Shown piece after piece: positions 46,282-58,076 of a stretch of DNA of 64,000 nt. The notes under the pieces were generated by a model, which saw only the letters and a program-made list of their open reading frames with translations, did not search any database and was not told the origin of the DNA. Numbering within the stretch: the stretch's first letter is position 1; every line of letters begins with the position of its first letter. Made by a program: the position numbers and the translations under genes. This DNA is from Xenophilus sp. Marseille-Q4582 (lineage in GTDB: Bacteria > Pseudomonadota > Gammaproteobacteria > Burkholderiales > Burkholderiaceae_C): positions 558,001-622,000 of the forward strand of contig NZ_CAKAKO010000004.1 of the NCBI RefSeq assembly GCF_916700565.1, given 5' to 3'.

Positions 46282-48000
46282 TCAGAACAGGAAATAGAGC
46301 TGCGCCATGGGCAGCACCGTGGCGGGCTGGCAGCTCAGCAGCACGCCGTCGGCGCGCACGGCATAGGTCTGGTGGTCGATCTCCATCACGGGCGTGAGCC
46401 CGTTGTGGACCAGGTGCTGCTTGCGCACGCCGCGAATGCCCTTCACGGCGCTCAGCGTCTTCGCCAGCCCGAAGCGCTCCTGGATGCCCGCGGCCAGGCC
46501 GGCCTGCGAGACGAAGGTGAGCGAGCTGCGCGCGGTGGCTCCACCGAAGGCCCCGAACATCGGCCGGTAGTGCACCGGCTGCGGCGTCGGGATGCTGGCG
46601 TTCGGATCGCCCATGGCGGCCATGGCGATGCTGCCGCCCTTGAGGATGCAGAAGGGCTTCACGCCGAAGAAGGCCGGCTTCCACAGCACGATGTCGGCCC
46701 ACTTGCCCACTTCGAGGCTGCCCACTTCGTGGCTGATGCCGTGCGAGATCGCCGGGTTGATCGTGTATTTGGCCACGTAGCGCTTGGCGCGGAAGTTGTC
46801 GTTGCGCGCGCTGTCTTCCGGCAGCGCGCCCCGCTGCGCCTTCATCTTGTGGGCTGTCTGCCAGGTGCGCAGGATGACCTCGCCCACGCGGCCCATGGCC
46901 TGCGAGTCGCTGCTCATCATGCTGATGGCGCCCATGTCGTGCAGGATGTCCTCGGCCGCGATGGTCTCCTTGCGGATGCGCGATTCGGCGAAGGCCAGGT
47001 CCTCGGCGATGGCGGCGTCGAGGTGATGGCACACCATGAGCATGTCGACATGCTCGTCGAGCGTGTTCACGGTGTAGGGCATGGTCGGGTTGGTGGAAGA
47101 GGGCAGGAAATTCGACTCCCCGACCACGCGCAGGATGTCGGGGGCATGGCCGCCGCCCGCGCCTTCGGTGTGGAAGGCGCACAGCGAGCGGCCCTTGGTG
47201 GCGGCGATCGTGTCCTCCACGAAGCCCGACTCGTTCAGCGTGTCGGAGTGGATCGCCACCTGCGTGTCGGTCTCCTCCGCCACCGTCAGGCACTGGTCGA
47301 TGGCCGAGGGCGTGGTGCCCCAGTCCTCATGCAGCTTCAGGCCGATCACGCCGGCCTCGATCTGCTCGCGCAGCGCCTCGGGCCGGCTCGCGTTGCCCTT
47401 GCCCAGGAAGCCCAGGTTCATCGGGAAGGCGTCGGCCGCCTGCAGCATGCGCTCGATGTGCCAGGGGCCGGGCGTGCAGGTGGTGGCGAAGGTGCCGGTG
47501 GCCGGGCCGGTGCCGCCGCCGAGCATCGTGGTCACGCCGCTGGCCAGCGCTTCCTCGATCTGCTGCGGGCAGATGAAGTGGATGTGGCTGTCGATGCCGC
47601 CGGCCGTGACGATGTGGCCTTCGGCCGCGATGATCTCCGTGCCCGGGCCGATGACGATGTCCACGCCCGGCTGCGTGTCGGGATTGCCCGCCTTGCCGAT
47701 GGCCGCGATGCGGCCGTCCTTGAGGCCGATGTCGGCCTTCACGATGCCCCAGTGGTCGAGGATCAGCGCGTTGGTCAGCACCGTGTCCATGGCGCCCGCG
47801 GCGCGCGTGCGCTGGCTCTGCGCCATGCCGTCACGGATGGTCTTGCCGCCGCCGAACTTCACTTCTTCGCCGTAGCCGCCGGCGCGCAGCGTGTAGTCCT
47901 CCTCGACCTCGATCACCAGGCCGGTGTCGGCCAGGCGCACGCGGTCGCCCACGGTGGGGCCGAAGATTTCCGCATAGGCGCGGCGCGAGATGGTGGCCAT
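46282..48000 (-). CDS. ureC: Urease alpha subunit (catalytic)
   Basis: Nickel amidohydrolase subunit of 572 residues that hydrolyses urea to ammonia and carbamate. All active-site residues are present at the Klebsiella positions plus five: H139, H141, the carbamylated lysine K222, H224, H251, H277, D365, and the flap residues C324 and H325 (MVCHHLD). Nothing suggests inactivation. It lies 76 bp downstream of ureB. Confidence 0.98.
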   Translation of the reverse strand: MATISRRAYAEIFGPTVGDRVRLADTGLVIEVEEDYTLRAGGYGEEVKFGGGKTIRDGMAQSQRTRAAGAMDTVLTNALILDHWGIVKADIGLKDGRIAAIGKAGNPDTQPGVDIVIGPGTEIIAAEGHIVTAGGIDSHIHFICPQQIEEALASGVTTMLGGGTGPATGTFATTCTPGPWHIERMLQAADAFPMNLGFLGKGNASRPEALREQIEAGVIGLKLHEDWGTTPSAIDQCLTVAEETDTQVAIHSDTLNESGFVEDTIAATKGRSLCAFHTEGAGGGHAPDILRVVGESNFLPSSTNPTMPYTVNTLDEHVDMLMVCHHLDAAIAEDLAFAESRIRKETIAAEDILHDMGAISMMSSDSQAMGRVGEVILRTWQTAHKMKAQRGALPEDSARNDNFRAKRYVAKYTINPAISHGISHEVGSLEVGKWADIVLWKPAFFGVKPFCILKGGSIAMAAMGDPNASIPTPQPVHYRPMFGAFGGATARSSLTFVSQAGLAAGIQERFGLAKTLSAVKGIRGVRKQHLVHNGLTPVMEIDHQTYAVRADGVLLSCQPATVLPMAQLYFLF

Positions 48001-48076
48001 CGGTCAGTCCTCGATGCGCCGGCCTGTCGATGCAGCCGGCGTCTTCATGCATGAAAAGGAAAGGCGCGTCCTGCTG

Positions 48077-48382
48077 CTACAGCGGACCCTGCACCTGCGC
48101 GCGAAAGCCGAACACGACCCGGTCGCCGCCCAGGTCCACCAGTTCCACGGTGCGCTGCTGGCCGGGCTCGAAGCGCACGGCGGTGCCGGAGGCGATGTTC
48201 AGCCGCATGCCGCGCGCGGCCTGGCGGTCGAAATCCAGCGCGGCGTTGGTTTCGGCGAAGTGATAGTGCGAGCCCACCTGGATGGGCCGGTCCGACGCAT
48301 TGCGCACCAGCAGCACGCGTGTGCCGCGCCCGGGGTTCAGCGCATGGTCGCCGGCGTCGACGAGCAGTTCGCCCGGAATCAT
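48077..48382 (-). CDS. ureB: Urease beta subunit
   Basis: Structural subunit of urease (101 residues). [19 protein letters not shown] and [19 protein letters not shown] are the family signatures. Its ATG overlaps the stop of the preceding 58-codon gene (ATGA), so translation is coupled to that small gene rather than to ureA directly. Confidence 0.97.
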   Translation of the reverse strand: MIPGELLVDAGDHALNPGRGTRVLLVRNASDRPIQVGSHYHFAETNAALDFDRQAARGMRLNIASGTAVRFEPGQQRTVELVDLGGDRVVFGFRAQVQGPL

Positions 48383-48555
48383 TTGCGGCCGGCCCAGAGC
48401 GCGATGCCGACCGCGACCGCCAGCGCGATGAAGATGGCCGCGTCGGTGGCATGCCAGTGGGGGCCGCTGAGGCCATGGCCTTCATGGGCCAGGGCCGGCA
48501 CGGCCACGGTCGCGGCCAGGGTGGCGAGGGAGCGGCGAAGCAGGTTCCTTGTCAT
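48379..48555 (-). CDS. Small exported/membrane protein (58 aa) between ureA and ureB
   Basis: A short open frame starting [19 protein letters not shown]. It encodes a signal-peptide-like N-terminus ending PALAHEGHG, a histidine-containing [15 protein letters not shown] stretch (24-38) and one transmembrane helix ([15 protein letters not shown], about 40-54), ending AGRK. The stop codon overlaps the ureB start by the ATGA arrangement, strong evidence that it is translated. The HEGHG start recalls the mature N-terminus of HupE/UreJ nickel permeases, but the protein is far too short to be one. It may bind nickel at the periplasmic face; this is inference. Confidence 0.72.
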   Translation of the reverse strand: MTRNLLRRSLATLAATVAVPALAHEGHGLSGPHWHATDAAIFIALAVAVGIALWAGRK

Positions 48556-48657
48556 GGATGGTGTCCTTCAGGGGCGATGAGGGCGCGAGTGCGCCGAGGG
48601 CGGGGCAAGTCCCGGCGCCCGCGGCGGGGCGGCCGGGGGATCGATGGACGAGCGCGC

Positions 48658-48960
48658 TCACGCAATGGGTTGATGCACGGTGACCAGCTTGGTGCCATCG
48701 GGGAAGGTGGCTTCGACCTGGATGTCCGGGATCATCTCGGGCACGCCGTCCATCACGTCGGCACGGGCCAGCACTTCGCGGCCCTCGCTCATCAGCTGGG
48801 CCACGGTCTTGCCGTCGCGCGCGCCTTCCATCACGGCCGCCGAGATCAGCGCCACCGCTTCGGGGTAGTTGAGCTTGAGGCCGCGTGCCTTGCGCCGCTC
48901 GGCCAGCAGGGCGGCGGTGAAGATCAGCAGCTTGTCCTTCTCTCGGGGTGTGAGTTCCAT
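48658..48960 (-). CDS. ureA: Urease gamma subunit
   Basis: Smallest structural urease subunit (100 residues). [23 protein letters not shown] and [23 protein letters not shown] are diagnostic. The ATG at 48960 gives the normal length. It is the first gene of the operon; the start lies about 20 bases downstream of the transcription start predicted from a sigma-54-type promoter. No ureD gene lies upstream; a divergent sensor gene does. Confidence 0.97.
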   Translation of the reverse strand: MELTPREKDKLLIFTAALLAERRKARGLKLNYPEAVALISAAVMEGARDGKTVAQLMSEGREVLARADVMDGVPEMIPDIQVEATFPDGTKLVTVHQPIA

Positions 48961-48989
48961 GGCGTGATGAGTGAGTCGCCTTGACATGA

Positions 48990-49021
48990 TGCAACACTCG
49001 TGCCGTGGCACGGGTGTTGCA
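48990..49021. promoter_or_regulatory. Back-to-back sigma-54 promoters in one palindrome
   Basis: A 30-bp imperfect palindrome (48991-49020; 14-base arms with one mismatch, 2-base centre). On the plus strand TGGCACGGGTGTTGCA (49006-49021) matches the sigma-54 consensus TGGCACG-N4-TTGCW at every position. On the minus strand CGGCACGAGTGTTGCA (49005-48990) matches except for the first T. The two face opposite ways, toward the permease-kinase gene and toward ureA. Predicted starts are about 49032 (plus) and 48979 (minus). An NtrC-type activator site was not identified. Confidence 0.72.
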
Positions 49022-49031
49022 CCACAAAGGT

Positions 49032-52636
<3,605 letters not shown>

Positions 52637-52640
<4 letters not shown>

Positions 52641-53665
52641 CCTTCAGCCCTCCACCTCTGGCCACCAGCCTGCGCGATGAGACCGCCCAGGGCGATCTGG
52701 TGCTGATCGTCGACGACGTGCCCGACAACCTGGCCGTGCTGCACGATGCGCTGGACGAGTCGGGCTACACGGTGCTGGTCGCGACCAGCGGCGAGGCCGC
52801 GCTGGCGCGCGCGGTGCAGGCCCGTCCAGACATCGTGCTGCTGGACGCCATGATGCCCGGCATGGACGGCTTCGAGGTCGCGCGCCGCTTGAAGGAGGAC
52901 CCGGCCACGGCCCACATCCCCATCGTCTTCATGACCGGCCTGACCGAGACCGAGCACCTGGTGGCGGCGCTGGGCGCGGGGGCTGTGGACTATGTGACCA
53001 AGCCCCTCAAGCCCAAGGAAGTGCTGGCGCGCATGAACGTGCACCTGCAGGGCGCGCGCCGCGCCCGCCAGCAGGCGCAGCAGGCGGGCCAGGCGCGCAA
53101 CGCGCTTGACGCCTTCGGCTACGCCAGCATCACGGTGCGCATGCCCGAAGGGCGCGTGATCTGGCAGACCTCCCTGGCGCGCGAACTGCTGCAACGCTAT
53201 GCGCAGACCGCGGCGCCGGCCATGCCGGCCGCCATGCGCGACTGGCTCGCCCAGCACCTGCCGGCCACCCGCCAGGGCGTGGAGCCGCCGCCGCTGGTGC
53301 TGGTACAGGGGGCGGCCGAGCTGCAGGTGCGCGTGCACCAGCAGACCGGCGATGACGGCCGCGAGGCCGAGGCCGACGGCGTCTCGGGCGAGTGGCTGCT
53401 GATCCTGCGCGAGGTCAGCGACGGCGCCGCCATCGAGGCCATGCGCCTCGCGCTCAAGCTCACCGCGCGCGAGGCCGAGGTGCTGTACTGGGTGGCCAAG
53501 GGCAAGACCAACAAGGACATCGGCGACATCCTCGGCAGCAGCCCGGCCACCGCCAAGAAGCACCTGGAGCGCATCTACGTGAAGCTGGGCGTGGAAACGC
53601 GCACGGCCGCCGCGGCCGTGGCGCTCAAGCGCATCCGCGAAGTCTCGCCCCAGTTCCAGATCTGA
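52637..53665 (+). CDS. LuxR-family response regulator partnered with the transporter-kinase
   Basis: A 342-residue regulator. The receiver domain (about 20-140) has the acidic pocket IVDDVPDN, phospho-aspartate in IVLLDAMMPGMDG and the lysine in DYVTKPLKPKE. A middle region of ~120 residues (ALDAFGYASITVRMPEGRVIW...) resembles a PAS fold. The C-terminal LuxR helix-turn-helix is LTAREAEVLYWVAKGKTNKD ... ATAKKHLERIYVKLGVETRT. The start overlaps the kinase stop (ATGA), so the two form a cognate pair. Targets are unknown; the adjacent urease operon is the obvious candidate. Confidence 0.92.
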
Positions 53666-53716
53666 GAAGAGCGGCGAACGAAGCCCCTGGCCGGGGCCAC
53701 GGGGCGCGCAGCGCGA

Positions 53717-54703
53717 TCACTCCAGCTTCACGCCCGCGTCGTTCACGACCTTCGTCCATTTGGGGATTTCCTTGGCCAGCAGCTCGCCGAAGGCCTCGGG
53801 CGTGCTGGCCACCACTTCCACGCCCTGGTCGCGGAACAGCTTCACCACCTCCGGGTCCTTGAGCACGGCCACGATGTCGCGGTTGGCGCGCTCCACGATC
53901 GGCTTGGGCACGCCCGCCGGCATCTGCATGCCGAACCAGACGATCACCTCGTAGCCCGGCACGCCGGCTTCCTGCACCGTGGGCACGTCGGGCAGCAGTG
54001 CCGCACGGCTGGAGCCGGTCACGCCGATGGGCTTGAGCTTGCCGGCCTTGATCTGCTGCATGAGGTTGGGCACGTTGTCGAACAGCACGTCGATCTCGCC
54101 GCCCAGCATGGCCATCACCGCCGGCGCGCTGCCCTTGTACGGCACGTGCGTCAACTTCGTGCCCGTCATGCTCTGGAAGAGCTCCATCGACAGATGGTTG
54201 GACGAACCCGAGCCGGTGGAGCCGTAGTTCAGCTTGCCCGGGTTCTTCTTCGCGTAGGCGATCAGCTCCTGGACGTTGCTCACGCCCTGCAAGTCGGGCC
54301 GGATCACCAGGGCGTTCTGCGTGTAGCCGGCCCACACCAGCGGCTGGAAGTCGCGCGTCGCGCTGTAGGGCAGCTTGTCGCCGTACAGCGCCGGCAGGGC
54401 CGAGAAGGGCAGCGGCGTGATGAGGATGGTGTAGCCATCGGCCGGCGACTTGGCCGCCAGGTTGTTGCCCAGCACCGTGTTGCCGCCGGGTCGGTTGTCC
54501 ACCATCACCGAATGCTTCCACGTGCGGTTCAGGCGGTCGCTCACCGTGCGCGCCAGCGTGTCGTTGAAGCCGCCGGGCGTGTACGGCACGATGATGCGTG
54601 TCGGCTTGCCGGGGTATTCCTCGTTGGCGAAGGCGCCGCCGAAGGCGAGTGTCAGGGGGGCCGCGGCCAGGGCTCGCAGCAGGGTGCGCTTGTTGACTTG
54701 CAT
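53717..54703 (-). CDS. TctC/Bug-family periplasmic solute-binding protein
   Basis: A 328-residue exported binding protein (signal MQVNKRTLLRALAAAPLTLAFGG). The Bug-family blocks YPGKPTRIIVPYTPGGFND, VDNRPGGNTVLGNN and LNYGSTGSGSSNHLSMELF are present. Such proteins bind carboxylates for tripartite tricarboxylate transporters, but no TctA or TctB is in the window; orphan copies are common in this family of bacteria. It is the last gene of the minus-strand catabolic operon, convergent with the response regulator. Confidence 0.92.
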   Translation of the reverse strand: MQVNKRTLLRALAAAPLTLAFGGAFANEEYPGKPTRIIVPYTPGGFNDTLARTVSDRLNRTWKHSVMVDNRPGGNTVLGNNLAAKSPADGYTILITPLPFSALPALYGDKLPYSATRDFQPLVWAGYTQNALVIRPDLQGVSNVQELIAYAKKNPGKLNYGSTGSGSSNHLSMELFQSMTGTKLTHVPYKGSAPAVMAMLGGEIDVLFDNVPNLMQQIKAGKLKPIGVTGSSRAALLPDVPTVQEAGVPGYEVIVWFGMQMPAGVPKPIVERANRDIVAVLKDPEVVKLFRDQGVEVVASTPEAFGELLAKEIPKWTKVVNDAGVKLE

Positions 54704-54768
54704 GGTTTGTCTCCGTTGTTCGATCTGTCATGGCCGGTCATGGCGCACCGGCGGGCGCAGGGCTCAGG

Positions 54769-55917
54769 TCAGAACTTCACGACGTAGCCCGGGCCGTCCA
54801 CCATCGGGTACTTGTCGAAGATGGCTTCGTCCACCTCGATGCCGATGCCGTGGCCTTTGGGCGGCTCAACGCAGCCGTCGGCGCCGATCTGGAAGGTGCT
54901 GCCGAACATGTCGCGGAAGGGGTTGAAGTGCGACACGCAGGCTTCGAAGTAGCCCGCGTTCTCGGTCGCCGCGAGGAAGTGCAGCGTGGCGGCATGGTTC
55001 AGGCCGGTGGCCGAGCTGTGCGCATGCAGCGGGATGCGGTAGGCCGAGGCCATGGCCGCGATGCGCACGCCTTCGGTGATGCCGCCGCTCTTGGACAGGT
55101 CGGGCTGCCACACCTGCACTGCGCGTGCGTCCAGCATCTGGCCGAACTCGAAGCGCGTGAAGTGGTTCTCGCCGGCGGCGATGGGCACCAGCGGCGTGAT
55201 CTTGGCGGCCTCGCGGTAGGAGGCGAAGTCGTTGCAGGCGAAGGGCTCCTCCAGCCAGCCGGCCTGGATGTCGGCCAGCGCCGGCAACACGCGCCGCACG
55301 TCGGCGATGGTGTAGGCCGTGTTCGCATCGGTGAGGATGTCGATGTCGTCGCCCAGCACCTCGCGCACCTTGCGCACGCGCGCGATGTCGTTCTTCACCG
55401 TGTCGCCGATGCGCAGCTTCACGGCCTTGTAGCCCTGCGCCACATAGGACTGCGCTTCCTCGGCCATCGATTCAGGGGCCTGGTAGCCCAGCGCGATGCC
55501 GCCTGCGTAGGCGGGAATGCGACGGTGCGAGCCGCCCAGCAGTTCATAGAGCGGCATCTTGGCCGCCTTGCCGCGGATGTCCCACAGCGCCATGTCGATG
55601 CCCGACAGCGCCAGGCAGGTGCCGGCGCCCAGGCCGTGGCTGGACAGCTGCATGCGGTGCACGCGCTGCCAGGCGCCCACCACGTCCGTCGCGTTCATGC
55701 CGACCAGCAGCGGCTGCAGCGTGTTGTGGATCAGGCTCACGATCGCGCCGGGGCTGCGGCCCGGGTGCGCCTCGCCATAGCCGGTGATGCCTTCGGAGGT
55801 CTCGACGCGCACGATGATGCAGTCGCGCTTGAGGGTGCTGCCGATGCCCATGGTCACCGTCTTGCCCTCGGGCAGGCGGTAGGACAGCGGCACGGCGGTG
55901 ATGCGGGTGATCTTCAA
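54769..55917 (-). CDS. Mandelate racemase / muconate lactonizing enzyme family protein
   Basis: Enolase-superfamily enzyme of 382 residues. Metal ligands are D in ILTDANTAY, E in GWLEEPF and E in IAAGENHFTR; the general-base candidates are K in YKAVKLRIGD and H in IPLHAHSSATG. The K-x-R arrangement on the second strand and the distal histidine suggest the mandelate racemase group (sugar-acid dehydratases and racemases). Its place beside a 2-hydroxyacid dehydrogenase and a carboxylate-binding protein supports a hydroxy- or sugar-acid substrate. The specific reaction is not deducible. Confidence 0.87.
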   Translation of the reverse strand: MKITRITAVPLSYRLPEGKTVTMGIGSTLKRDCIIVRVETSEGITGYGEAHPGRSPGAIVSLIHNTLQPLLVGMNATDVVGAWQRVHRMQLSSHGLGAGTCLALSGIDMALWDIRGKAAKMPLYELLGGSHRRIPAYAGGIALGYQAPESMAEEAQSYVAQGYKAVKLRIGDTVKNDIARVRKVREVLGDDIDILTDANTAYTIADVRRVLPALADIQAGWLEEPFACNDFASYREAAKITPLVPIAAGENHFTRFEFGQMLDARAVQVWQPDLSKSGGITEGVRIAAMASAYRIPLHAHSSATGLNHAATLHFLAATENAGYFEACVSHFNPFRDMFGSTFQIGADGCVEPPKGHGIGIEVDEAIFDKYPMVDGPGYVVKF

Positions 55918-55957
55918 GGGGGTCTCCTGAGTGGCGGTGGATGGCGAAAGGCGGTCT

Positions 55958-56953
55958 TCAGTCCGAGGCCCGCGCCGGCTGACCGAAGACTTCGGGGTTG
56001 ACGATGTTGGGCGGTCGCTCGCCGCGCAGCAGCACGGCGGCCAGCGTGTCGACGGCCAGCACGCCCATGGCGCGTTCGGCCTCCTGCGTGATGCCCGCCA
56101 GGTGCGGGGTCAGCAGCACGCGCGGGTGCCGGCGCAGCGTGCTGTCGTCGGGCAGCGGCTGGGTCTCGAACACGTCGAGGACGGCGCCGCCCAGCTGCTG
56201 GTCGGCCAGCGCCTGCGCGAGGTCGTCCTCGCGCACGACGGGGCCGCGGCCCACGTTGACCAGCACCGCGCCCGGCCGCGCATGGGCCAGCACGCGGGCG
56301 TCGACCATGCCACGCGTCTGCGGCGTGAGGGGGCAGGCGACGACGACGAAATCGCTGGCCGCGAAGAGCGCCTCCAGCGGCAAGGCCGTGAAGCACGGCG
56401 GCACCTTGCCCGGCGTGCCCGTGCACACCGCGACCGGCATATCGAAACCCTGGTGCGCAATGGCGGCGATGCGCTGGCCGATGGCACCGAAGCCGATGAC
56501 TCCAAGGGTGCGGCCACGCAGCTCGAAGGTGCGTGCGCCGGCCTGTGCGCGCACACCCCAGTCGCCGGCACGCACGCGCTGGTCGAAGGCCGCAAGCTGA
56601 CGCGCATGTGCGAGCAGGGCGGCGAACACGTATTCGGCCACCGCGTTGGCATTGACGGCGGGGGTGTTCCCTACCGGGATGCCGTTCGCGGTCGCGCGCG
56701 GCACGGGGATGAAGTCCAGCCCTACGCCCTGGCGCATCACGCAGCGCAGCGTGTGCGGGCGGTCGAACAGATCGGGCGGCAGCAGCCGGCGCACGACGAG
56801 CCCCTGAACGCGCGCCATGGCCGTGCGCAGGAAGTCGTCGCTGCCTTCGCGCACCAGGCCGTCGGGGATCCGTTCCACCTCTGCCCATTGCGACAGGCGC
56901 GCTTGCGCATCGGGGTGGAGCGGGTCGGTCAGCAGCACGCGGGGCTTGTACAT
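55958..56953 (-). CDS. D-2-hydroxyacid dehydrogenase (NAD-binding)
   Basis: A 331-residue oxidoreductase. The nucleotide-binding motif is LGVIGFGAIGQRIAAIA; the catalytic arginine is in LVNVGRGPVVRED, glutamate in VFETQPLPDD and histidine in LTPHLAGIT. The ATG at 56953 (MYKPRVLLTDPLHP) gives family length, though the frame extends through the promoter palindrome upstream. It would interconvert a 2-keto and a 2-hydroxy acid. It is the first gene of the minus-strand operon, after the GntR gene. Confidence 0.92.
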   Translation of the reverse strand: MYKPRVLLTDPLHPDAQARLSQWAEVERIPDGLVREGSDDFLRTAMARVQGLVVRRLLPPDLFDRPHTLRCVMRQGVGLDFIPVPRATANGIPVGNTPAVNANAVAEYVFAALLAHARQLAAFDQRVRAGDWGVRAQAGARTFELRGRTLGVIGFGAIGQRIAAIAHQGFDMPVAVCTGTPGKVPPCFTALPLEALFAASDFVVVACPLTPQTRGMVDARVLAHARPGAVLVNVGRGPVVREDDLAQALADQQLGGAVLDVFETQPLPDDSTLRRHPRVLLTPHLAGITQEAERAMGVLAVDTLAAVLLRGERPPNIVNPEVFGQPARASD

Positions 56954-57049
56954 GTCGCCGGATTTGCAGTCTTGGAAGCGCTCGTGGCGAGCGGGTGCGC
57001 CGCAGGTTGCTGGCGCCTTGTCTCGGTTCCCGGTCAGCGCGGGAATTTC

Positions 57050-57079
57050 AAGTTGTGTGATGAATCTATCACACAACTT
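57050..57079. promoter_or_regulatory. Long perfect inverted repeat, candidate GntR operator
   Basis: Perfect 12-bp arms AAGTTGTGTGAT (57050-57061) and ATCACACAACTT (57068-57079) with a 6-bp spacer GAATCT. It begins at the last base of the gntR stop codon and lies about 100 bp upstream of the hydroxyacid dehydrogenase start. It could be an operator of the minus-strand operon or a weak terminator of gntR; no T-run follows on the minus strand, which favours an operator. Confidence 0.55.
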
Positions 57080-57939
57080 CATAATTGACGACCGGCTTTG
57101 CGCGGGGTCGGCCGCTGCGGCGTGACCACGGCTGCCGCCGGGGTGCCCAGCTTCGCTCTCGCCACGCGGCGCGCGGCAGCGCGGCTGTCGCCCGTCCAGA
57201 AATCCTTGCCGGCCTGCTCGATGCGCTCACCTGTGTTGTGCATGTGCATGAAGGCGGCGGTGCGGGCTGCGGCGGCATCGCGGGCTTTGATGGCCGTGCA
57301 GATCGCTTCGTGCTCCGCCCGCACCTGCGCCGCGAGGTCGATGCGCCGCGCCTCATTGGAGCGCGTGAGCCGGATGGCGTCGTGCAGCGCGCGGGTCAGC
57401 ATGCCCAGCAGTTCGGTGTAGTGTGGGTTGTGCGCGGCGCGTGAGATGGCGATGTGGAAGGCCAGGTCTTCCTCGACGCCGTCACGCCCTTCCTTTTCGG
57501 CGCGGGCGATGGCGCGCAGCGCCTGCTGGATCTGCGTCATCTCGGTCGTCGTGCGCCGCTCGGCCGCCAAGGCAGCCATCTCGGCCTCGATGCCGCGGCG
57601 CAGCTCCAGGATGCGCAGCACGCCTTGCGCAGGGTTCTCTGCGTCCGTGGGGCCGGCCTGGGCCAGGCGGAAGGCATCGGCCGTCTTCGGGTCCCGCACC
57701 ACCGTGCCGCTGCCTTGCCGGGTTTCCACCAGGCCTTCGGACTTCAAACGCGAGATCGCCTCGCGCACCACGGTGCGGCTCACGCCGTACTGCTGCGTCA
57801 TGGCCTGTTCGGTGGGCAGCCGCGTGTTCACCGGGTAGACGCGGGCGCGGATGTCGGCCGCGATGAGCCCCGTCACGCGGTCGGCGAGCGTGCCGTCCGT
57901 GGCGCGGGGGCTGACGTCGTCGGAAGAGGAGAAGGCCAT
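57079..57939 (-). CDS. FadR-type GntR transcriptional regulator
   Basis: A 286-residue regulator. The winged helix is LADRVTGLIAADIRARVYPV ... LPTEQAMTQQYGVSRTVVREAISRLKSEGLVE, and the C-terminal FCD domain has the metal-type histidines in EEDLAFHIAISRAAHN and VRAEHEAICTAI. The ATG at 57939 (MAFSSSDDVSPR) is used. It sits between two divergent sets of catabolic genes, each with a palindrome in its promoter region, so it probably represses both in the absence of a hydroxy- or keto-acid inducer. Confidence 0.9.
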   Translation of the reverse strand: MAFSSSDDVSPRATDGTLADRVTGLIAADIRARVYPVNTRLPTEQAMTQQYGVSRTVVREAISRLKSEGLVETRQGSGTVVRDPKTADAFRLAQAGPTDAENPAQGVLRILELRRGIEAEMAALAAERRTTTEMTQIQQALRAIARAEKEGRDGVEEDLAFHIAISRAAHNPHYTELLGMLTRALHDAIRLTRSNEARRIDLAAQVRAEHEAICTAIKARDAAAARTAAFMHMHNTGERIEQAGKDFWTGDSRAAARRVARAKLGTPAAAVVTPQRPTPRKAGRQL

Positions 57940-57990
57940 GGTGTTCGCGAGAAATTCGGGACTTGAAGAATAGCACCGGCCTCTGCGTGC

Positions 57991-58021
57991 TTGACAAGGT
58001 GGTAATACGTATTTGTAATAT
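57991..58021 (+). promoter_or_regulatory. Sigma-70 promoter with embedded palindrome for the plus-strand catabolic operon
   Basis: TTGACA (57991-57996), a 17-bp spacer, then TGTAAT (58014-58019; TAATAT two bases later is an alternative). Inside the spacer is the perfect palindrome AATACGTATT (58004-58013) within GGTAATACGTATT. A GT...AC core of this kind is typical of FadR-subfamily GntR operators and would block the polymerase. The first gene starts at 58077. Confidence 0.6.
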
Positions 58022-58076
58022 GACTTGAGACAACGACATGCGGCGTCCGTTGGCGCAGCGCACCCCGAAGACAGCC

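Noticed and set aside
53683-53697. Terminator hairpin GCCCC/GGGGC between the response regulator and TctC genes
   Set aside because: The stem is only five pairs and no T-run follows on either strand.
57055-57074. CRP/FNR-type site in the palindrome (TGTGA ... TCACA)
   Set aside because: The half-sites are separated by 8 bases, not the 6 needed for a CRP site, and the symmetry extends well beyond the CRP core.
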